8,523 nt of DNA from Tannerella sp. (GTDB lineage: Bacteria; Bacteroidota; Bacteroidia; Bacteroidales; Tannerellaceae). The notes beneath the pieces are model-generated. The model was not told the origin of the DNA and made no database searches. It saw only the letters and a program-made list of their open reading frames with translations. Location: the NCBI GenBank assembly GCA_031272655.1, contig JAISTJ010000065.1, positions 1-8,523 of the forward strand, in the 5' to 3' direction. A program made the position numbers and the translations under genes. Shown in pieces: positions 8,190-8,523 of this stretch; positions within the stretch are counted from its first letter, which is position 1; every line of letters begins with the position of its first letter.

Positions 8190-8423
8190 TTAATATCCCG
8201 GATTTTGTTGCAAACTCGGGTTTATTAATATTTCGCTAAGAGGAATGGGAAAGTATTCATCATGATTGACATCAAAATTTTCTCCTAAAATATTTTTAGC
8301 AATACCCCATCTGACAAGATCAAGAAAACGATGTCCTCCTTCATTCGCCAATTCAACTCGTCGTTCATGCACAATTGCTTCAAATGTAAGGGTAGAGATA
8401 TCAGCATTACTGTCCAAACAATT
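8190..8423 (-). pseudogene. SusD/RagB-family outer-membrane lipoprotein, C-terminal remnant
   Basis: About 75 codons survive, ending at TAA 8192-8190. They carry the hallmark SusD/RagB C-terminus: LTFEAIVHERRVELANEGGH (residues 10-29), RFLDLVRWG (30-38), then FPIPLSEI and the closing QQNPGY, a family signature. Complete SusD-like proteins are about 450-650 aa, lipid-anchored on the outer membrane, and bind glycans as a lid on the SusC transporter. Reading upstream, the frame meets TAA at 8426-8424, and no other minus-strand frame beyond it looks SusD-like; the sequence there is AT-rich and non-coding. The gene is therefore broken, probably by the element at the right edge. A TTG at 8417 could be read as a start, but a 75-aa SusD tail alone would have no signal peptide or binding fold. 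Sampled GC (62 of 180 bases, 8221-8400) is well below the glycosidase genes. Confidence 0.87.
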
Positions 8424-8428
8424 TTAAA

Positions 8429-8498
8429 ATAAAAAGTTCTTTGTAAAAAGGTTACCTTTGTGGTATCCAATCACGATAACCAACAAAGAACTTTTTAT
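8429..8498. repeat. 16-bp perfect inverted repeat, 38-nt spacer
   Basis: ATAAAAAGTTCTTTGT (8429-8444) is the exact reverse complement of 8483-8498. The spacer adds a smaller pair, GGTTA (8450-8454) with TAACC (8477-8481). The right arm ends on the AT of the ATG at 8497-8499. RNA transcribed through the whole region would fold the start codon into the stem. RNA started at the internal promoter would lack the left arm. Confidence 0.75.
8453..8460 (+). promoter_or_regulatory. -7-like element of the rightward ORF
   Basis: TACCTTTG fits TAnnTTTG exactly and lies 36 bp before ATG 8497, so transcription would start near 8467. No convincing -33 TTTG exists at the normal distance (the nearest, 8440-8443, is only 9 bp away), so the promoter may be weak, as is common for transposase genes. 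Confidence 0.4.
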
Positions 8499-8523
8499 GA
8501 GCACAAAATTAGTAAAAAAATCT
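8497..8523 (+). CDS. Start of an unidentified ORF, possible transposase (partial)
   Basis: An ATG at 8497 opens nine codons (MSTKLVKKS) up to the window edge. This is too short for any family assignment. Its start inside an inverted repeat, its -7-like element and its opposite orientation beside a broken susD gene suggest a transposase. The basic, lysine-rich beginning is compatible with a DNA-binding protein but proves nothing. Confidence 0.35.

Larger units (their letters stand above)
8424..8523 (+). mobile_element. Probable left end of an insertion sequence interrupting susD (partial)
   Basis: The susD-like reading frame stops abruptly at about 8424. From there the sequence changes to AT-rich DNA holding an inverted repeat, a -7-like promoter and the beginning of an ORF pointing the other way. 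This layout, short non-coding end then promoter then ORF inside a broken gene, is typical of an insertion sequence. The family cannot be named because only about 100 bp are visible, and neither the other end nor any target-site duplication is in the window. An inversion or other rearrangement breakpoint is an alternative. Confidence 0.5.

Noticed and set aside
8190..8417. A complete small gene starting at TTG 8417
   Set aside because: The product is only the C-terminal tail of SusD without signal peptide or N-terminal domains. It is better read as a fragment of a broken gene.
8285..8470. A 61-codon minus-strand frame crossing the susD/element boundary
   Set aside because: It is out of frame with the SusD tail across most of its length and shows no family similarity. 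It is a shadow ORF spanning the junction.
8429..8498. A stand-alone 70-bp MITE bounded by the 16-bp inverted repeat
   Set aside because: No target duplication is visible at its borders, and an ORF starts exactly at the right arm, so a regulatory hairpin in a larger element is more likely. A MITE is not fully excluded.

Overview
The window looks like Bacteroidales (Bacteroidota) DNA. The evidence is a SusD/RagB C-terminus, two lipoprotein-type glycoside hydrolases, good matches to the Bacteroides -7 promoter consensus (TAnnTTTG) before three start codons, and starts without Shine-Dalgarno sequences. All recognisable genes lie on the minus strand except a possible insertion-sequence gene entering at the right edge. 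No RNA genes or CRISPR arrays were seen.

Layout, read right to left in the direction of transcription. At the right edge (about 8424-8523) there is AT-rich sequence with a 16-bp perfect inverted repeat, a -7-like promoter and the first codons of a plus-strand ORF. It is probably the left end of a mobile element. It cuts off a susD-like gene, of which only the last ~75 codons (8190-8423) remain. A strong hairpin terminator follows at 8114-8146. Next comes a promoter (around 8001) and a very large lipoprotein gene (2599-7956, 1785 aa) in which a complete GH106-type alpha-L-rhamnosidase is joined in frame to a complete GH78-type alpha-L-rhamnosidase. Eight bases after it starts a 737-aa lipoprotein (377-2590), a shorter and divergent homologue of the GH106 half. 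A new promoter directly after its stop codon drives a eutH-like membrane transporter gene (1-284) that runs off the left edge.

Functionally this is the enzyme end of a polysaccharide-utilisation locus for a rhamnose-containing glycan, such as a pectic rhamnogalacturonan side chain or another rhamnoside. The two rhamnosidase modules and the GH106-like partner would trim alpha-L-rhamnose at the cell envelope. The outer-membrane binding protein SusD is broken in this copy. Its remnant is much more AT-rich (about 35% GC by eye) than the glycosidase genes (about 50-60% in sampled lines). The EutH-like permease belongs to the ethanolamine transporter family and has its own promoter, so its link to rhamnoside breakdown is uncertain.

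The most notable item is the GH106-GH78 double rhamnosidase in one lipoprotein, followed by its GH106-like paralogue with changed acidic motifs. The second is the right-edge hairpin, whose stem reaches into the start codon of the putative transposase.
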